64,000 nucleotides of DNA. Source: Boesenbergia rotunda (taxonomy: Eukaryota > Streptophyta > Magnoliopsida > Zingiberales > Zingiberaceae). The DNA lies in assembly GCA_024364735.1 (NCBI GenBank), contig JAGFNQ010001171.1, forward strand, positions 181,439 to 245,438. Reading direction: 5' to 3'. Below, one piece after another: positions 45,019-56,799 of the stretch (its first letter is position 1; each line of letters starts with the position of its first letter). A program made the translations under genes and the position numbers. The notes under the pieces were generated by a model, which was not told the DNA's origin, searched no databases, and saw only the letters and a list, made by a program, of their open reading frames with translations.

Positions 45019-47748
45019 TGACGGACCCGATTTAGCTAAGTTAAAGTTGTCACGAATTGTGGGACCATCAGAATTTAGAATTTATAAATTGCTGGAAACC
45101 CTTTTTTACAATCAAAATAGGAAAATGTAGTAAAGGGGCCACAGGTCGTATTTTTGCTCGGGACTAGTTGATGTTGTGTGATTCGCGCTTGTGTTTATGT
45201 GTCGTTTGTGTTTTCAGGTTTCAAATAGATATTCGGGTTTTGGGTTGCAAATAGGAATGGAAATGCAAAGAAAATAGAGGAAACGTAGCTAATAAGCTAA
45301 ACAAAGTGATGACAATTATTAAGCTTGACCAAATGATACTTTAACCAATTAATGCAAACTTGCAACCTTTAGACATCAAACTGATACAAAATGCAATGGC
45401 ACATCACACCTTGTGTTCAACTTCAAGATTTGTAAATCAAAGCCAACCAAATGATAAACAATCTATTAACAAACTGATATAAGATTGATGCCAAAACTCC
45501 ACTTGATACTAAAGAGCAAACAATTTAACAATCCCAAAACTGTCAACGAATTTAAAACTAATCAAGTCAGAATCATTGCGGAAACATGAAGGAGGAAATG
45601 GCAACAACTGGCTGGACTGCAGAATTCTAAAACAACTAATGCAGAATTAAGATGCAGAGTTGCAGAAACTTTGAATGAATGAAGGAATGAGATGCAACAT
45701 TTCAGAAACTAAAATGGATGCTAAACCAAACAACAGCTGTAATTGATTGCTCCACGCTAATGTCACATAAGATTCCTAAGAATTAAATTCAATTGATTGT
45801 AAATGCAGGAGCTGAAAATTGAAACATAGCTGAAACTGAACTTCCGAATTACAGCACTGATGCAGAATTGATGCAAATGCAGAGTCTGATGCAGAATTTC
45901 AACACTTAATTGAATGCCGAACAAGCAAACCAGCAAATTGAAGTCAATGCATTAATCTACAGTTCGAAAAGAACTAAGAAGAACCAAAGATTACTTGACA
46001 CAACTCAGGAATTCGAAACTGTAAATGGATTTGCTGATTTGAAACCTAACATCTCTGAACAAACTGAGTTCAAATCAAGCTGGATTCGATTGCAATGACA
46101 CACCTGAAACCATGTTTAACTTAGCACCAATAAATGCTGAGTTGTCACTTGGCACAAGTGCATGAATGAAACAATGCTTGGCACGCAGCAAAGGGGAAAC
46201 TGCTGAGTCAGAGGCAAGGGGTGTGCAGAAATGAAAGGGCAGAAATTAATGGAGTTACTGCAGAAATTAAGCAATGAAAGCAATAACCACTGCGGAACAA
46301 TAAAACTAGTTGGGATCGATGGCACAGCTCTATGCAAAAGAAAGACTTGACACAAAACCGAAACTTGCTGAAAAGAACTTAACTAGCAGACATAGAAATT
46401 TAACTGCAGAAATGAGAAGTTGATACGCTACAAGAGGAAAACTGGCACGCAACATGAAATTGCAAAGCAAATGAAATTAAGTGAAGTATGAACTAGATAA
46501 ACTAGCTAACTAATGAAAGAACAAATTCGAACCACTAATTAAAGTAAAAACAATGCAGTAACCGAAGTTAACAAATCTGAAACAAAGACTGAAACAGAAT
46601 AAAGTGCAGAAATGAAGATTACAGCTAATACAATAAAGTTGCAATAAGAAATCTAAACCACAATCACTCCACTAGCTCAAAGTCTCCTTGTTCGTCACGC
46701 AAGGGCTGGCCTCGAACCCCTAAGCTCAGCAATTCACTGGAAAACTAAATCCGCGATCCATTCCAGCACAAACTCGGTTCAAAATGGAAATCCCAATCGA
46801 TTTCTTCAATTCGGCCTTGTCTGATTGAAATGAAGGTTCGGGAATGATCCAAACACTTCAGGGAACCCCTCTGAATGGCTCGGATTGATGTAAAACTAGA
46901 CAAAACTGAAATCGAAGCTATTAACCGCAGAGCTGAAGAAACCCTCACTCAGCTCTGTTCTTGCCCAATTTCGAGCTGAAACTCCACCGATTGCTCTCCC
47001 CAGTGACCTTGACTTGATCTAGATGAAGAGATGAGGTGGTCGCGCCCCTTGGACTGAAGAAAACAGCTAAGGAATGAAGAAGAAAACGAAGAAGACGAAG
47101 AAACAGCGGAGACGCGACGACGCTGAGCTGCGGCCAAATTTTCCTTAAGTAATTAACATTGGACGGCTCAGATTGATTGGAGGAGATCCAACGGCTGATC
47201 TTGCTCTGATTTGATCCAAACTTTGATGATGATGATCTAGGGTCAGGATCTGCCTCGTGGTAGCTCGGATCCTCCAAATGTGCAACGGATGGTCCAGATC
47301 AACCTAATCTTTGAATGGACGATCTAGAACCCTCTGAGCTTGATCCAACGGTCGAATGAGCTCTGATTGGGATGAAACCTTCAGATCTTGATCAGAGTGC
47401 TTGATCAGCCCTAACCTTAGCTTGGATGGCTTTAGATGGTCTCGGATGGCTCAGATCTTGCCGCTTTTGAATCGGATGGCCCAGTTTTAATCATAATCTT
47501 GATAACTCGATCCGGGTCACTTCCGACTCAAGTTTGACCCAATATGCCCTAGATCCATGAACCTTTCATGCCTACAAAAATTAGATCACAAATTAGTGGC
47601 CAAATAATCCAAATATATGTAAATTTTCAATTAAATCCAAAATAAAGGTAAGTTCTAAAACCTAGGGTAAAATCATAATTAAGCAAGTAAAACATGGGTC
47701 AAACATGGATTTTAGCAATTAAATTAATCAACAAAATGACACTTATCA
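45019..47748 (-). mobile_element. Solo-LTR-like insertion (2.73 kb) with target duplication
   Basis: The outer ends read TGACGGACCC (left) and ACTTATCA (right), that is TG...CA, flanked on both sides by CTTTCT (45013-45018 and 47749-47754). The reverse strand begins TGATAAGTGTCATTTTG, a wording common at the start of Tat/Retand-type gypsy LTRs. No PBS, PPT or coding domain is visible, so it is best read as a solo LTR in reverse orientation that split R2 gag. The interior is A-rich (TGCAGAA motifs, 45600-46650) and then GC-richer. The 110-residue ORF at 46945-47277 has no recognised domain. Confidence 0.75.
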
Positions 47749-47753
47749 CTTTC

Positions 47754-48706
47754 TCTTCTTTCTTTTTGGATTTCTCCTCCTTCTTTAGCTTTGGGCATTC
47801 ATTCTTGAAGTGCCCTTTCCTACCACATTCATAGCAAGAGGCCTTAGATTTATCAATTTTAACTTCACTAGGGTTACCTTTACCCTTGAAGCGTCGACCC
47901 CTTCTCATCATTCTTCTCACAAAATTAGCCATCTCGGAGGAAGAAGACCCGCTACCATCTTCCTCGGAATCGGATTCGGACTCGGATGAGGATGAGGATG
48001 AGAAGACCTCCTTCTCCTTCTTCTTCTTATTGGATCGTTCCCCTGCAACTAAGGCAATCCCCTTCTCCTTGGGGCCTTTGTTAGCCATTTCATGCAATTC
48101 CATTTCACAAAATAGATCATCTAGTTTAACAATTGATAAATCCTTGGAAACTTTGTAGGCATCCACCATGGATGACCACAAAGTATTCCTTGGAAATGCT
48201 TTCAACACATACCTCACGAGGTCGCAATTCTCGACCTTTTCATCAATAGAATGAAGCCCGTTGAGGACTTCCTTGAACCGGCTATGTAACTCACTTACGG
48301 TTTCATTCTCCTTCATGGAGAGATTTTGAAGTTGATTGAGGAACAAGTCCCTCTTGGCGATCCTTGAATCTCGGGTGCCCTCGTGGAGTTCGATGAGCTT
48401 GTTCCACAAGTCTTTTGCACTTGTGAATGGACCAACCTTGATGAGTTGGTCTTTGTTCATGCCGCATTGTAGGGTGACCACCGCCTTCGCGTCGACTTCA
48501 CTCTTTCGAGTTTGTTCAGCCGTCCACCGCCACGATTCAAGTTCTTTGCCTTCATCATCCTTCGGAGGGGTAAACCCCTCCTTCACCATGAACCAAGTAT
48601 TGATGTCCATCTTGAGATAATACTCCATCTTTGATCTCCAATATTGAAAGTCAGCGCCATCAAAGAAAGGAGGTCGGGTGGTGCTAAAGCCTTCTCTCAA
48701 CGCCAT
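47754..48706 (-). pseudogene. R2 gag N-terminal part with zinc knuckle
   Basis: The start is the ATG at 48706 (MALREGFSTTRPPFFDGADF); the earlier ATG at 48763 lies in the PBS. A UBN2-type capsid (GPFTSAKDLWNKLIELHEGT, FPRNTLWSSMVDAYKVSKDL) is followed by a Lys/Ser-acid block, the Arg-rich RRMMRRGRRFKGKG and an intact CX2CX4HX4C knuckle (CYECGRKGHFKNEC). The frame is open until the insertion at 47748. It is interrupted by the solo LTR, so it cannot be translated whole. Confidence 0.9.
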
Positions 48707-48750
48707 GGATGATAGCTCTCGGATGTTAATCCGAAAAAACAAAGCCCCAA

Positions 48751-48762
48751 GCTCTGATACCA
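48751..48762 (-). other. Primer binding site of R2
   Basis: The reverse strand reads TGGTATCAGAGC two bases from the LTR end at 48765, complementary to initiator Met tRNA. Confidence 0.93.
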
Positions 48763-48764
48763 CT

Positions 48765-50877
48765 TGTTGGAACTCGGATGACTAGAGAGGGGGGGTGAAT
48801 ATAGCCAATCACTTGAACTTTAGCACTTATCAAAATTCTGCACTTAAACCGTTTAACAGCACAGCGGAAAGAATAGAAACGGAGTATGCAGAAAAACTAA
48901 AACCCTAAGCTAAGCACAAATGCAAGACACTAACAAGATGGTTTACAAGGTTCGGGGATAACTTGCCCCTACTCCTTGGCGTGCCCTTAAGGTGGGCGAT
49001 CCCTTGATTGTCGGCAGATCAAGCCCCGAAAGATCCGGATAGAAAGCAATCTCCTTCTCGGTGGAGTAACCTCTCCACAGCGTTTCAATCAAGGATATAG
49101 TTTTAAGTACAATGAAACACAAGAAAGATCTTACTTAGCACTTAGAACAGACAAGAACACAGCAGGCTTCCTCCGAGCTCCACCCAGCGACGATCTCACG
49201 CAAGAACCCTTTCTCCGTGTCTTCTCACTGTTGGACTCAAAGCCTCTTGTTCCTTCCTCCAAGTGCTCAAGTAAGGGTTGGTTGCTTCAAAGATCACAGT
49301 AGCTTTCTCAAGAGTGGATGATCAGCCAAGAGCACAAGCACGTAGCAAGAAGTCGCAGCACAAAGCCAAGGCAACCAAAACTCTCCTCTTGCTCTGCTCC
49401 ACATGGCTCCTTTTGTTTCCCTCTTGAGCGCCAGGTGACAACATCCCACTGCAGCCTCTAGCTGCTCCCCTGCAACCACCAGCCACCACTGAGCTCTTCT
49501 AGACTCCCTAAGCTTCCCTCAGACCAGCCCCAGTCAGGAGCTCCAGCCAGCGCCAGTGTTCGTTGAAAACCTGAGATGGAAAACAGACAAACCTGCTCCA
49601 AGGAAAGGCCTCCATTGACTCTCCTTGAGTGTTTGAATCCTTCCCTGTCACCTGCAGCTTAATCAGAGTGTTAGCACAGCATATCAAACAAAAAATCGTG
49701 TATCAGATGTTAAGCGTAGAGAATTGGATACGCTTAGACGCGATCAGAGCGTCTGACAGTGCATTTTGAATTAAAGTGATCGGTCTCCGGGCCGATCCAG
49801 GGCTCGTGGGTCGATCACCAGACCGATCCACCTCTTTGCTGGGACTCCCAGCTCTCACGGTGACACAAGCCTGATCGGTCACCAGACCGATCAGAGTGAA
49901 TCCTGATTGGTCACCAGACCGATCAGGTAGCTCCCTGTCCGATCAGGCTGAAGCCTGATCGGTCCACGTCTGAGTGAACAGTAACTACGAAAATCAAGTC
50001 CTATGTCTTGGATCGGTCACCAGATCGTTCAGGAGCTGATCAGCAGGAGAACTCAACTCACTATTCGCTCCCTGATCGGTCACCAGACCGATCAGAAGCA
50101 AGACAGTGAGGAAGCTGCCTGCTCCCTGATCGGTCACCGGACCGATCAGGAGCCAAGCAACAAGGCAACGGCCTGCTGCCTGATCGTTCACCCGACCGAT
50201 CAGGAGCCACATAATAGGTTCCCAACCTCACTGTGTGCTCCCTGATCGGTCACCAGACCGATCAGTCATTGCTGGATCGGTCACCAGACCGATCCACGAA
50301 GGAGCAGCGTGCCAACATCCCTGATCGGTCACCAGACCGATCCAGGGACTCAAACTCAGCCCTCCAAGCTAGGGTTTCATCCAACCTATCCCTCCAAGCT
50401 AGGACTTTTCCACCTAACTCTCCAAGTTGGGAATTTTCACCTAACCCTCCAAATTAGGACTTTTCACCTAGCCCTCCAAGCTAGGACTTTTCACCCAACT
50501 CTTCCAAATTAAGACTTTTCCAAACCTAGCCCTCCACGCTAGGACCTGACCCTCCAAGCCAGGACTTTTTCACCTAACTCTCCAAGTTGGGACTTTTCAC
50601 CTAACCCTCCAAGTTAGGACTTTTTACCTAGCCCTCCAAGCTAGGACTTTTCACCCAACTCTTCTGAATTAGGACTTTTCAATACCTAGCCCTCCAAGCT
50701 AGGATTTTTCACACCTAACACTCCAGGTTAGGATTTTCCAACACCTAGCCCTCCAAGCTAGGATTTTCCATACCATGCCTAATCCCCGATCAGGACTTAA
50801 TCATAATCATAATCATCAACCTAAATTAAAATCGGTGTCAACACCAAAACAATAATCAAGGTCAGACTGCATCAACA
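48765..50877 (-). repeat. R2 5' LTR (2113 bp, complete)
   Basis: Reverse strand TGTTGATGCAGTCTGACC (50877) to GAGTTCCAACA (48765). Stem-loop array 50350-50765 and CCGATCAG palindrome array 49785-50345. It is the partner of 30748-33001; the 3' copy has one extra block of stem-loop units. Confidence 0.93.
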
Positions 50878-51387
50878 CTCCTCACTCCTACAACCAGGGT
50901 TAGTCCAAAAATAATATATAATATAAATAATTGAATAAATTACAGCCGGAGCTGTCTTGATTCTGACTTTGGATTTCAAAATGAAACCCTAGGTTTAACC
51001 GATGCCTACTGTTCCCTCTTTCGAGGAATGCGTCCTCACCTACTCCTCTCAAGAGAAGTTATCTTTTGTCAACCGGCTCCTCTGGTTGGACTTTTGCTCG
51101 TCCTCCGAGACTCCCGGATCTCGAGATGTCCGTTCCTCAACTCGTCTCTACTTCTGTTTGCAACTCTCGCTCGGCTAAGACTTCTGCCCAATCTTCCGGA
51201 TCAGGACTTCGTTACCCAACCCTCGGCCAGGTCTTCTTGCTCAACCCTGCAGGTCAAGACTTCGTGCCTAGATGAACTACGACTTTTCTGCACACTTGAT
51301 AAATCTATTAGATGACAACACATACTTAACTTTGAACCCTTTGCCATTATCAAAATCAGGTTCAATCTGGTGCTTCCGACACCAACA
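50878..51387 (-). repeat. LTR fragment related to element B LTR (J)
   Basis: The reverse strand starts TGTTGGTGTCGGAAGCACC at 51387 and follows element B's LTR in outline (GGTTCAAAGTTAAG, GTGTGCAG, a stem-loop-like region, GGGAACAGTAGGC, AGACAGCTCCGGCTGTAA), then is cut by R2 at 50878. No polypurine tract follows on the right, so it is the 5' edge of a reverse element or a solo LTR, into which R2 inserted. Confidence 0.75.
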
Positions 51388-52549
51388 ACATGTACCTATT
51401 TGAAAAAAAAAGAAAGAATAATTAATCAGGGAAGTTGTTTGTAGTTCCAGAAAAATATTTGTTCAGCTAAAACATCATCATTAGCAAAACAGTAACTTCA
51501 TTCCTTATAGTCATTTCCATCCTCCACACCCTACCCTTTCAAATCACTTTGTAGTTTATGACTTTTGTAGCTATTGAGGTAGGTAGAATTTGGAGGCCCT
51601 CAGCAGAGAGCTCCTAGCCTTCATAGCTATGTTTGACAACAATCTTGATTAACTGTGTCTTTCTGTTAAGCTTTTGTTTTCATTGTTTTCAAATCTTCTA
51701 TAGTTAATAATTCTTAGCACTTTGTTGATACTTAGGATTGAATGCAAGCTAGACAAGTAATCTTGTTAATATGAAGGAACTTACTACTTTTGTGTTTAGC
51801 GAATCTTGTAAATTGCTTTAATTGAATATTTGAATATGATTTAAATAATATATGTCATACAGTGTGTGGTTTCAACTGACCTTTTACATCACAAATACAT
51901 GTCAATGGCATAATGACAGTACATATGGAATTACTGGAGACTCGTGTGGTTGCATGAACTGCTTTTTATACATGTTTATTTATGTTAGAATCAAATCGCT
52001 CACTTCTTTAAGTATGTTAATGTATATACAAATTGGGTACTTAGGTGTATTGTGTTGCAGAGTCAATATCAAAATTTGGTTCTGGATTGTTTCTCCTCGG
52101 TTAATTCTCTTGCTTGCTTAAATGGCTTTGTTAATTGTCTCTCTGGTTGACTACTTAACAACATTCACCTTTGCTATAGGAATTGTTTTTGTTGAATTAG
52201 ATTAGAATGATGTGATTTTTGTTTTCACGGGTGAAGATGATATCTTAGAAGATATGCAAGAGGGGAAATTTGATCCAACAATGAAGAGATTTTGGAATTC
52301 ATATGCGTGATTCTCTATTTGTTGTGGGTACTATTTAGTTTTGTAAACTTGGCTTAGAAGTTTGTGGAATATAGCTACATTTTTTTTATTTAATTGTTGG
52401 TAGATTACGAGTCTATTTATGACGTGTTTATTGTAATTCATTCATATAAGTTCTTGATCAATGATAGTTTGATTATGTTTGATTTTATATAAGGTTTGAT
52501 TGATATATATTTTGAAGTATTGTTAGTCCAATATTTTTTAATTATTTAA
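51388..52549. other. AT-rich region, possibly CACTA interior
   Basis: No convincing gene. It reads like intron or TE interior DNA. A short open stretch at about 52230-52311 (DDILEDMQEGKFDPTMKRFW) ends in TGA and is not recognised; it may be the end of a decayed transposon gene, given the CACTA terminus to its right. Confidence 0.4.
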
Positions 52550-52901
52550 ATAATTTATCTTTTAAATATAAGATAACGATTTTAAAATGATACAAAACAC
52601 AACCAAAGACAATGATTTTAAATTGTTCTCAAATTATTGTCTTTCAATTGAAAATATAATAGTTTTTTTTGTCAAATTATTGTCTATCTCAAACAAAAGA
52701 CAACGGTTTAAAATCATTGTTAAACTGTTGTCGATGGTGTTAAAAGACAATGGTGAAAAATCGTTGCTGTTGATCAAAAGATAACGATTTTTAACCGTTG
52801 TCTTTAAGCACCCTCTTTTAACAATATGTCATTTAACAACAATTTTTTGAACTTGTAACAACGTGGAAAAATCGTTGTTAATGAGAGTTTTTCTTGTAGT
52901 G
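52550..52901 (-). mobile_element. CACTA (En/Spm-type) terminus
   Basis: The sequence ends TTCTTGTAGTG at 52901, whose reverse complement CACTACAAGAA is the usual CACTA terminal inverted repeat. The inner 350 bp are filled with subterminal repeats in both orientations (AAAGACAACGGTT, ACAACGATTTT, GTTGTC forms), typical of the family. The other end was not found and probably lies in DNA removed or displaced by the J/R2 insertions. Confidence 0.82.
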
Positions 52902-53043
52902 CCCATTGTGCAATGAAACATTAAAATATATTTTATGATTTAACAATTAAAGTACAAAAGTGTTCGTATTGATTTTTGAAACAAATATAAGAATGATCTT
53001 TAATCAAAATATACATTTCGATTTCACCATTCAAGTAAGATTC

Positions 53044-53061
53044 TAAAAGCATAACAAAGAC
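53044..53061. other. SINE target-site duplication, left copy
   Basis: TAAAAGCATAACAAAGAC, identical to 53268-53285. Confidence 0.95.
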
Positions 53062-53267
53062 GCTTCTGGGATTATGGTGTAGTAAAAGGGCGACTAGTTG
53101 TCAAACTAGACATTTGCGGTTCAATCCCTGAGGCGCGAACCTTGGGATGCTTGGCTTCTAGATTGCCCGCCGTGAATACTTCCCGATTTACCCTGACGGT
53201 CGGTGGAGAACTTTCGCGGGACTGTGCCGGTCGTCCGAGGTTCGACGTTACCCAACCGCGTTAATCG
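53062..53267 (+). mobile_element. tRNA-derived SINE (206 bp)
   Basis: It is flanked by an exact 18-bp direct repeat. Near the 5' end are a degenerate A box (ATGGTGTAGTAAAAGG, from about 53073) and a perfect B box (GGTTCAATCCC, 53118-53128) of an internal RNA polymerase III promoter. The body is GC-rich with a conserved-looking middle and ends ACCCAACCGCGTTAATCG without a long A or T tail. There is no coding capacity; movement would need a LINE reverse transcriptase. The exact duplication suggests a fairly recent insertion. Confidence 0.9.
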
Positions 53268-53285
53268 TAAAAGCATAACAAAGAC
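53268..53285. other. SINE target-site duplication, right copy
   Basis: Identical 18-bp copy of 53044-53061. Confidence 0.95.
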
Positions 53286-53459
53286 AAATTATTATATGAT
53301 TGATTCACATAATGTTAATTTAATCAATTTGATTTAAACATGCAAAATTATCTAACTTAGACATATTAGATTATTTAAGCATAATTTAAATAAAACTATG
53401 ACCACATGCATCAACATTCATATGAATACAAAACATATACGAATAATCATACCTACCTA

Positions 53460-55182
53460 ACAACCTTTGTTTCAGGATGACTCTAACTATCTCGGATTTA
53501 GCAAAATACTCTGATATTTTGTCTTGTCGGTCCGCGATCTAATTCTATTTTTCAACACTTGATCACACTAATGATCAAGTATCATTTTTCATTGAGATGG
53601 TCGTAATAACTTCATCAAAAATAAGAAAAGTGTTTCCCAATTACCCCTTTAGAAGGAGCTGCCCAAAGGGCCCTCAACAAGGGGTGATAACAATTCTTCT
53701 CTCAGAAGACAAAGAGATGAATTTCTTTGGATGGAAGAAAGGGAAGAAGATATCTTCTTCCATCTACACAAAACTCCAAGGATGGCTACTCAATTTAAAG
53801 CTCATCAACTCTCTAAGGAAGATGAAGAGATGTGTGTCTCATCATCTCTCCAAGGAATACGAAGAAACGTATATCTCATCATCTTTCTAAGGAAGATGAA
53901 GAGATGTGTGACTAAGAAAAATAAATTGAATTTATCCATTTTTTTCTTCCATCTTGACTCATTAAATGTTGGAACTTTTCTAAAACTCAATAATGTGACT
54001 TCATCATAAACATATTACTGATAATATTTGATCATATCAAACTTTAGTTGGTAATTCACTGTTTGATCATATCATTCTTTATTCGCCAAATCTATCTACT
54101 TGATTATGACTTTTTCAACGGAAAATATGAAAACTAATACTTATGTGACCCTCAATGGTTCAGGGATACAACTAGTCATGGATTCACAACTCTTTGTGAT
54201 TCAGGACAATGCTCGTCCTTTATTTGGGTATATCTTAATAACCTCATCCTAGGATCAAATACTTGATTATAGGATGTCAAAACTACTTCTGATTAGCACC
54301 CAACAAGTCATCATAAGAACGTCTAGCAACACCACCCCATTACTCCCTAGGTATCACTGAATAGAATTTGTAAGAATCAGTTGATTATGATTAACATATA
54401 GTCCGATCCCTTCATCTCATATGCCTCGATTGTATCTACACCCATTGATACATCGAGGGTTATATATTGATTTGACAACCATGTAATGTATTTTTAGTGA
54501 CAATGCATGTGCAACTAGGAAACTCTTTTCCTAAATCAAATCTTACAATTCTGATCAGAAACTTCATACACTATAAAATAATATATTATATAGGATATCT
54601 ATACTTGTAGGTGTATGGTAAATCCCTGACTACAATACACTAACTCATATATGTTTCATTACTACACTCAATCTCATCACCTAATGACCCTAATTGAGTC
54701 GTTAAATGAGTCAAAGTGCAACCCGAGCATATAGAATTTTAGTATTGTCTCAGGTCATAAGGACTACTAGTGTACAACAACAACAAAACAAATTATCCAC
54801 TCAATAAATGATAACCACTTGAGAAATCCAAATGAGGATTGTTTGATGAACTCATCGTATAAGCATCCATCTGTATGATTAAACATCTCTATGTTCTTAC
54901 CAATAAAATGTGACCCACTACATCACCAATGCTAATCTTTAACTCGACTGACCTTTTGTTTTTGTTTATTAGGCAGCCCAATTGACTAGAAACATATTTA
55001 GAATATCTAGTGAATATTAATGTATTTCATGATAGCATTATATGCATCACATCTCACTATAATATATTCAAAGACTTTATCTATGCATCTAGTATGGATA
55101 TACAGATAAAATAATTGCCAAATTGAATTCAATTATATTCAAAGTTATTTATTTATAAGAGTCAATAACGTTGTAGCCAACA
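53460..55182 (-). repeat. Degenerate copia-type LTR sequence
   Basis: The reverse strand from 55182 reads TGTTGGCTACAACGTTATTG followed by AT-rich wording common in plant copia LTRs (AATTTGGCAATTATTTTATC). Leftward it grades into CACCCCTTGTTGAGGGCC and GACCGACAAGACAAAATATC, also LTR-like. TGTTGG at 53967 could be an internal boundary. A 37-bp unit repeats about 2.6 times at 53815-53912. No PBS, PPT or intact ORF was found. Confidence 0.4.
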
Positions 55183-55307
55183 GTTGATTTGTAGGGTATC
55201 TACACTAACACAACATGCTCATCCCAAAGATTTAAGTTTAATCAAATGCAATGCGGCCACAATAACTCCATGACTCAGTTCCAACCCCTGATACCCCCTT
55301 TAGGTTA

Positions 55308-55615
55308 GTCTTAGATTCCAGCACCATCATCTAGGTCTTGACCTAGGCTACCGACACCTCTCCTCTCAGTCTCAAAACTCAACACCATTATCCAGGTCTC
55401 GCCCTTGGCCGCTGACACCTCCCTCTCACTCTCAAATCTTGGTACCAGTATCCAGATCTCAGTCTAGGCCATCGACATTTCCCCTCTTAGTCTTAGATCT
55501 TGACAACATCGCATACGCCTTAGCTTCAGTTGTCGACATCCATTTCAACTCAGGTTTAGATCATAGCATCACCTATGTTTTGGCCTCAGTCGCCAACGTC
55601 ATCTACTCTCAAGAC
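55308..55615 (+). repeat. Degenerate ~60-bp tandem repeat, five units
   Basis: Units of about 60-63 bp follow the pattern CTCAGATCTTGACACCAT - CATCCAGGTCTCGGCCTAGG - CCGCCGACACCTCCCCTCTC with increasing decay to the right. The 72-residue ORF at 55439-55657 is a by-product of the repeat. Confidence 0.75.
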
Positions 55616-56799
55616 CACTCAAACTTAGCACCTTCTCTTCATTCGTTATTGGATTAGACCCACTCTCTGTGAGCCCTAGATAAGGTTGTTTCTCTTGAGA
55701 AAGATGGACAACAACTGCGAATATTCTATATGATACACAACAACAAATAAATGGAGAATCAGTTACAAGGTTGTCAAATCTAGTCCCTTGGATGCTCTCT
55801 TACAAACACATGGCGCATGATGAATAGAGATGTAGATAATGACGGTCAAATCTTGTCTCCCCATGAGCATATACAATGATAATGGAAGAGCGTACAACGT
55901 TGGCAAGATGCTCTAGTTATATAAATCTTAGAGAGGGTAAGTGCAGAGGCTCTGAACTCTCTACAACTTTTCGAGGTCCTCTTCTCCTTCTCCATCTCTA
56001 TCTTCTTCTTTCTGCATACTACCTCAATTAAATCCTAACATGAGTATGGAGTGGTCTGTAGGGATTTCTCCGACACGATTCTAACCCTATTTTAGAGTGT
56101 CTTTTAAGTCCTCTTGCCGTCTCCACCAATAGTCTTTGGAAGGCATGTCCGTTGATGAGTGACTTGACATCTATTGTATTTGACTAGAATAGTAATAACA
56201 CAACCAACATAGAATAGTAATAACACTAGTCCTAGATGAGGGCAGATCTTTTGTCCCACTTTGTCCCCTGTCTCGCCTGTCCCACTCCGCGGCGATGATC
56301 GGCGAATCGTCCGTCGTCAATCGGACACCACCGGCAGCCTCCACCTTCCGTCCCGAACAAAAGTATACCTTGGGGGTACGGTGAACCCGTCGGGATCACC
56401 GCAATTGCGATCTCGTCGGATTCACCGTCGAATCCGACGAAATTGCGATTACAACAATTTCGACCGATTCACCGTTCGTCAGGATATCATTTGATTCGGT
56501 ACGACGATCAAAAATCATCAATGATATCTGATCAATAATCGGATGACTTATCAATCGTCGTTGACGAATGCGGGACAAGGATCCTCTAGGATGAAGGATC
56601 CCGTCTTGTCCCAGTGTCTTTCCATTGTCCACGTCAAGGCCATGGTGAAGGGACAACCATTTTTAAGAAAATGGTGAAAAGAAATTATAAATTAGTATTT
56701 TGCGAAAAAAAATAGTTTTAAACAAATAAATATTTAACAGGATAACGCGATCCCACCCGTTCACGCCGCGCTGCTCGTAGCTGACGAACTTGTGCTCGA
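55616..56799. other. 5' flank of the EMAP II-type gene
   Basis: No gene seen. The block 56225-56660 is GC-richer with many short inverted motifs and GGGACAA/TTGTCCC pairs (56252, 56263, 56572, 56607, 56650) and may be a small DNA transposon. Between 56680 and 56735 is an AT-rich stretch with TATAAATTA (56686) that could serve as the promoter of the gene starting at 56800. Confidence 0.45.

Larger units (their letters stand above)
30748..50877 (-). mobile_element. R2: large reverse-strand Sirevirus with nested insertions
   Basis: Reading leftward: 5' LTR (50877-48765), PBS (48762-48751), gag (48706-47754 continuing 45012-44282), protease-integrase (44281-43428), integrase end, RT and RNase H (38495-36343), an envelope-like ORF (34821-33517), polypurine tracts and 3' LTR (33001-30748). 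The two LTRs share sequence details not seen in C, such as AAAGAATAGAAACGGAG, which supports one element. It is split by insertions at 38496-43427 and 45019-47748. Removing those leaves about 12.5 kb, large even for a Sirevirus. Confidence 0.85.

Noticed and set aside
46945..47277. 110-codon ORF (MEDPSYHEADPDPRSSSSKF) in the solo-LTR-like insertion
   Set aside because: No domain, compositionally biased, overlapped by another frame, and located in LTR-type DNA.
53095..53130. B-box region considered as a functional tRNA gene
   Set aside because: It cannot be folded into a full cloverleaf by eye and is flanked by an 18-bp target duplication, so it is a SINE head.
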